DNA of 36,531 nt from an uncultured Clostridium sp. (GTDB lineage: Bacteria > Bacillota > Clostridia > Clostridiales > Clostridiaceae), in NCBI RefSeq assembly GCF_937920395.1, contig NZ_CALEVF010000046.1, forward strand, positions 1 through 36,531, written 5' to 3'. A model generated the notes under the pieces. It did not search any database and was not told the DNA's origin. It worked only from the letters and a program-made list of their open reading frames with translations. Every line of letters begins with the position of its first letter. Within the stretch, counting starts at the first letter, position 1. Shown one piece after another: positions 33,253 through 36,531 of this stretch. A program made the position numbers and the translations under genes.

Positions 33253-33653
33253 TCGTATAATAATGTTATTTTAATATTTTCATTATACTACCATATTTGC
33301 TTATTTACTAAAATTTGTTTTATACCACCTGATTATTTTAATACATTCACTTGAGTAAATTCTGTTATATATCATTATATATGATTTATTATATTCCTAA
33401 GTGGTAAGCTAATTTTCTTAGAGATAAATATAGTATACTATACAGTATAGGATTTGTGCTCGGTTGAGTCCATAATGCAATGAGGTTGGTATATATGGTA
33501 GAACCTATGAACGATGGTAGCTAACTCCCTAATCCACAAAAGATAAACGGCACCTAGTATGTTGATTTACACTTTATCTTAATAATGTTCAAGGTTAAAA
33601 TTTAAAATAAAAGAGTAGCATCGCTACTCCAAGTGTCAAGCTTATTTAATTTA
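33253..33653. other. Gene-free region with palindrome and unexplained conserved-looking block
   Basis: Contains the kinase promoter region, a perfect 14-bp palindrome TATAGTATACTATA (33429-33442), and a block at about 33455-33560 that is less AT-rich than its surroundings and has no open frame (for example TGCTCGGTTGAGTCC and GGTAGAACCTATGAACG). The latter vaguely resembles group II intron ribozyme sequence, so it may be an intron remnant or an unrecognised RNA. I cannot assign it. Confidence 0.35.
33613..33629 (-). terminator. Terminator of the dehydrogenase/discoidin unit
   Basis: Perfect GAGTAGC (33613-33619) and GCTACTC (33623-33629) around a 3-nt loop, followed on the minus strand by TTTTATTTTAAATTTT. 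Strong intrinsic terminator, just 24 nt past the small frame at 33654. Confidence 0.8.
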
Positions 33654-33785
33654 TTATTCATCATAATTATATAGGATACATTGACAGCTATCACTGATAA
33701 AGCACATGCAAGCATTATCTTTTGGAACAACTGCATTATAAATATCAATAAAATGATTGACTTCATCACTTACTTTGAATATCAT
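33654..33785 (-). CDS. Possible 43-residue Cys-containing small protein
   Basis: An ATG at 33785, inside the last codons of the discoidin-like gene (20-nt overlap), opens a frame of 43 residues ending 24 nt before a strong terminator. The product starts MIFKVSDEVNHF and holds a C-x-C...C-x-C pattern (ACMCFISDSCQC), with an acidic tail. A GGA stands close to the start codon, so the ribosome site is poor and translation would rely on coupling. Position between a gene and its terminator speaks for it; small size and absence of recognised homologues speak against it. It could also be the tail of a decayed gene. Confidence 0.35.
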   Translation of the reverse strand: MIFKVSDEVNHFIDIYNAVVPKDNACMCFISDSCQCILYNYDE

Positions 33786-34581
33786 TTCCAAACACTTGAA
33801 TTTCCGTCAATGCTGCAAAATCAATCTCTTCTTCTGCCTTTTTAAAATTCAATAGCTTCATCCATGTAATTACTTTTTTATCAAACTCAAAATACTGAGC
33901 ATCATAAGACCTCACAGGTTCTACAATTTTATTACTTCCATCAGAAAATTCTACTCTTATAAAATTCCAGAAAGTATCATGTGGATAATCAGCTCTTAAA
34001 TATAAAGCTATTTTATCCACTTGTACTTTTCTTCCAAAATCAATCTTGATTTGTGCATCTTCTCTTTGATCAGTTCCCCATGACTGATAAGGCCAGCTAC
34101 CATGACTTTGCGTATCTACTCGTCCATCAATAACATTTCGAGCCGCGAAAACCGACTCGTTTCTAGTCTCCACATTTGCTATTGCATGTGGGTAGTAAGT
34201 TGTTTCTCCTCGCTTATCCATTACATTTTCAGCAAGGTCTCTATACGCATAAACTTCGTCTTTGTTAGCAATTCTCATACTAATATTGTGGTTTTTTCCT
34301 TTAAAAGTATTTTCAGAATATGGTTTCGCCTGTTCATCAAAAGGTATTAGAAACTCCAATGTGCTCCCAATTAAATATATTAAGGCCCCCTTTAATTTAT
34401 CGTCTATCTTAATTACTAAATATTTATTATCGGATATATTTGTAAAATGAATTTTATCCCCTTCTTGATAACTTTCTTCATAAACAAGTGAAACTTCCTT
34501 ATGTCCAGAAATTTTACTTATAATTACATTAGACTCATTTATAATCGCTATAGTTAGTTCATTTATATTGGTTTGATTCAT
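33766..34581 (-). CDS. Discoidin-like (galactose-binding fold) domain protein
   Basis: A 271-residue protein without signal peptide or membrane helix. The C-terminal half, about 130-265, looks like an F5/8-type-C/discoidin-like domain: YPHAIANVETR, VFAARNVIDGRVDTQSHGSW, then PYQSWG, IKIDFGRKVQVDKIALYLRA, and TEIQVFGND at the end. In this family the asparagine/aspartate loop of the NVIDG segment and the W-rich turn shape a sugar-binding surface. The N-terminal 120 residues form a separate beta-rich unit I do not recognise. GGAGGC precedes the ATG. It follows the dehydrogenase gene by 166 nt on the same strand. An intracellular sugar- or polymer-related role is inferred only. Confidence 0.7.
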   Translation of the reverse strand: MNQTNINELTIAIINESNVIISKISGHKEVSLVYEESYQEGDKIHFTNISDNKYLVIKIDDKLKGALIYLIGSTLEFLIPFDEQAKPYSENTFKGKNHNISMRIANKDEVYAYRDLAENVMDKRGETTYYPHAIANVETRNESVFAARNVIDGRVDTQSHGSWPYQSWGTDQREDAQIKIDFGRKVQVDKIALYLRADYPHDTFWNFIRVEFSDGSNKIVEPVRSYDAQYFEFDKKVITWMKLLNFKKAEEEIDFAALTEIQVFGNDIQSK

Positions 34582-34747
34582 AACTAAAAGCCTCCATTAT
34601 TTTATTTAGTTTACTTCATAACACTAAATTTTATTTTTATATATTATTGTAATTATTATGGCAAATTTATTAATAATTTATATTGAAATATTTCCTTAAG
34701 AAAGAACTTTATAAATTTGAATTCATCTGTAAATGTTCTCATTTTTA

Positions 34748-35749
34748 TTATTTAGGTGTAAGTCGTCTAAACATTTCTAATGTTATTTCACCTTGAACTT
34801 TTTCCCCATTAGTCCATCTTATTAAATCATCTATAATTATTTCTCCAAATTTACTTCTCCAATAGCTAGAAAATCCTCCTATGTGAGGTGTACAAAAAAC
34901 ATTCTTCAGCTTTAATAATTCATAATTTTGACTTAAAGGTTCCGTGTGGTATACATCAATAGCTGCAAAATATCTATTTTCACTTAAACTTTCAATTAAA
35001 GCTCTCTCCTCAATTATCGCTGCTCTCGAAGTATTTACAAGTAGTGCACCATCTTTTATAAGACTTAATTCTTTCTTTCCAAACATACCCTTTGTCGAAT
35101 CTGTTAGTGTATTATGCAAAGATATAATTTGACTTTCTTTTAGAAGTTTTTCCAAATTTACAAGTTTAACACCAAGGGCATCTGCTTCTTCATTATTACA
35201 ATGTTTTGAATATAAAAGTATCTCCACATCATAAGGCTTAAGCAATCTTATAACTTCTTTTGAAATACAACCATATCCAATTAACCCTATTGTTTGTTTA
35301 TATAATCCCATTACTATACCTTCACTACTTTTACCCCAAATCCCTCTCTTTAAATTTAAGTTAAAACCATTATGATTCCATGCACCCGCCATCATTAATC
35401 CTACAGTGTGCTCTGCTGTCGACCTTGCCAAAACATTATTAGCGTTGACTACAACAATCTTTTTTTGAAATATGTCCTCATCCATAATAGGTACTACAGT
35501 GCCAGCTGCATGTCCAATAAACTTTAAATTAACAGCTTCATTAAGAACCTCTGATGTGAATTTAGGAGAGTGCCATGAAGTTATACACGCGTCATATTGT
35601 GGAATAGCATTTTTGAGCTCTTCTACACTATATATTTTCCCCTCCTCTATCCAATGAACTTCTGATATAGCATATAATTTTTCTAATGCTTCAGTACTAA
35701 AAAGTATTCTTTTTAGACTAATATCTGATATCGTTATAAGTGTTTTCAA
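34748..35749 (-). CDS. D-2-hydroxyacid dehydrogenase family protein (TTG start)
   Basis: A 333-residue NAD(P)-binding D-isomer-specific 2-hydroxyacid dehydrogenase. Catalytic residues are all present: Arg242 (NTSRAA), Glu270 (DVYHTEPL) and His289 (TPHIGG). The dinucleotide motif reads GYGCIS (158-163), so the third glycine of GxGxxG is Ser163, a mild deviation. The start codon is TTG at 35749, with GGAGGTG seven bases ahead; no ATG nearby fits. It belongs to the phosphoglycerate/hydroxypyruvate/erythronate-like broad group and is not closely similar to the dehydrogenase at 2401. The substrate is unknown; neighbours suggest sugar-acid metabolism. Confidence 0.87.
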   Translation of the reverse strand: MKTLITISDISLKRILFSTEALEKLYAISEVHWIEEGKIYSVEELKNAIPQYDACITSWHSPKFTSEVLNEAVNLKFIGHAAGTVVPIMDEDIFQKKIVVVNANNVLARSTAEHTVGLMMAGAWNHNGFNLNLKRGIWGKSSEGIVMGLYKQTIGLIGYGCISKEVIRLLKPYDVEILLYSKHCNNEEADALGVKLVNLEKLLKESQIISLHNTLTDSTKGMFGKKELSLIKDGALLVNTSRAAIIEERALIESLSENRYFAAIDVYHTEPLSQNYELLKLKNVFCTPHIGGFSSYWRSKFGEIIIDDLIRWTNGEKVQGEITLEMFRRLTPK

Positions 35750-35772
35750 AATAATGCACCTCCAAAATATAT

Positions 35773-35930
35773 ATACTAATAACCCGATCTACAAATTTTA
35801 CTCCTGCTTCTGCAAAGGCTTCTTCACACCATAGATTCTAATTTACTGGGTTATACGCATAAGCTTATTGCTCTATAATTTTTACTCCAGTAGAATAACT
35901 TTGAATTACCTTTAACCATCTGTCAAGTTA
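35773..35930 (-). pseudogene. Remnant of an unrecognised gene
   Basis: One minus-strand frame reads DRWLKVIQSYSTGVKIIEQ, TAA, AYAYNPVN, TAG, then NLWCEEAFAEAGVKFVDRV. Codon-like composition on both sides of two in-frame stops shows this was coding sequence. It ends just before the dehydrogenase ribosome site. I do not recognise the family. Confidence 0.45.
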
Positions 35931-35985
35931 AAAAGTCCTCATTATCATAATATAAAGTGATAATAAGTAAAATGGTTTTTATGCT

Positions 35986-36313
35986 TTATTTAAAAAAATC
36001 TTCTCTTTGTGTTGTAAACACGTCTATATGGTTGATTCCTCTAGTGCTAAAACTCCATGTAATATATTGGGTTTAATGTAATAAGTATCGCCATGTTTTA
36101 CTGTTTCCTTTCTCCCATCAATATTTAACTTAAAACTTCCCTTTGTAATTTAACTGATTTGTTCATTTTTATGTAAATGAATTTCTACAACTGCATCTTT
36201 AGCAAATGTTACCTCTACCATCATTATATTATTATTAACATATGCAAGTAACTTACGAGACACACCCTTGCCAAGCCCATCAACTTTAACATCATTATTT
36301 TTAACTATAATAT
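35986..36313 (-). pseudogene. Cupin-domain protein pseudogene
   Basis: The minus-strand frame reads VSRKLLAYVNNNIMMVEVTF, EIHLHKNEQIS, then TAA at 36150-36152, and continues in frame as ITKGSFKLNIDGRKETVKHG and DTYYIKPNILHGVLALEEST. These are the two cupin motifs (H-x-H-x(3-4)-E and the later PxxxHG). A frameshift near 36030 is needed to reach the expected end (IDVFTTQREDFFK). No ATG follows the GGGGAG ribosome-site remnant; only ATT or ATA codons are there. Three lesions mark it as dead. Single-domain cupins of this kind often accompany sugar-acid or pectin catabolic genes. Confidence 0.75.
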
Positions 36314-36531
36314 TTTTCTCCCCTATAATGTAGTTGTAAGCATTGATAATAAATCAGTCATAATAACTACCAACTATACAACTAATATCTTATCTAATAT
36401 TCGCAACTCATAATTTAATTTTAGTTAACCTTATCTTAATTGTGATTATTGTCAATTACCAATATTGGATACTAGTAACCAGTTAATCCACAATGATATA
36501 ATATCTCCTGAATAGAGAAGATAGATGTTTC
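36314..36531. other. Right-end intergenic stretch
   Basis: AT-rich sequence upstream of the cupin remnant. I see no coding frame, hairpin or promoter that stands out. Confidence 0.5.

Noticed and set aside
33455..33560. c-di-GMP riboswitch or tRNA-like RNA
   Set aside because: No GEMM-type core, no acceptor/anticodon arrangement and no suitable gene immediately downstream; left as unassigned.
36150..36152. Stop-codon recoding in the cupin or LarA frames
   Set aside because: The stops are TAA, not TGA or TAG, and other lesions (frameshift, missing start, truncation) accompany them, so decay explains them better.

Overview
The window is AT-rich DNA with strong Shine-Dalgarno sites and short intergenic gaps. 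Its gene content (glutamate mutase, methylaspartate ammonia-lyase, citrate-lyase-type subunits) points to an amino-acid-fermenting Clostridium, similar in metabolism to C. tetanomorphum, C. cochlearium or C. tetani. This assignment is inferred from content and composition only. No rRNA, tRNA or CRISPR array was seen.

Left end (1-3800, mostly minus strand). A broken IS1182-type transposase touches the window edge. It is followed by an NCS1 permease, a D-2-hydroxyacid dehydrogenase, and the nonsense-interrupted tail of a LarA-type lactate racemase.

Core (3807-17424). This is a complete methylaspartate pathway for glutamate fermentation, with the genes in reaction order on the minus strand: gntR-type regulator, glmS, glmL, glmE, methylaspartate ammonia-lyase, mesaconase alpha and beta (class I fumarase type), then citD, citE and citF of a citramalate lyase. 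The route runs glutamate to 3-methylaspartate to mesaconate to citramalate to acetate plus pyruvate. The enzymes that make and load the lyase prosthetic group are next door: citG on the minus strand, and divergently citC, citX and a TSUP-family permease. The gntR promoter holds two near-identical partly palindromic repeats, one between -35 and -10, which look like the operators of the pathway.

Middle (17812-22532). An acetoacetate-decarboxylase-family gene and an SDR dehydrogenase form a two-gene unit on the plus strand, followed by a PucR-type regulator. After it lies a decayed stretch with a RhuM-like fragment, a hybrid reading frame joining half a PHP phosphoesterase to an alkaline-phosphatase-superfamily tail, and further coding remnants.

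Sugar locus (22533-33252, minus strand). A LytS/YesM-type histidine kinase and YesN-type AraC response regulator sit upstream of a CUT1 ABC importer (binding lipoprotein and two permeases, no ATPase), a GH3 beta-N-acetylhexosaminidase-like enzyme, a GH88 unsaturated glucuronyl hydrolase and a HAD hydrolase. Together they suggest sensing, import and intracellular hydrolysis of unsaturated uronic-acid/amino-sugar oligosaccharides, as released by polysaccharide lyases from glycosaminoglycan-like polymers.

Right end (33253-36531, minus strand). A second D-2-hydroxyacid dehydrogenase (TTG start), a discoidin-like protein and a possible 43-residue protein form a unit ending at a clear terminator. 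Upstream are the remains of an unrecognised gene and of a cupin gene. Many dead fragments around intact catabolic cassettes indicate an accessory region in turnover.
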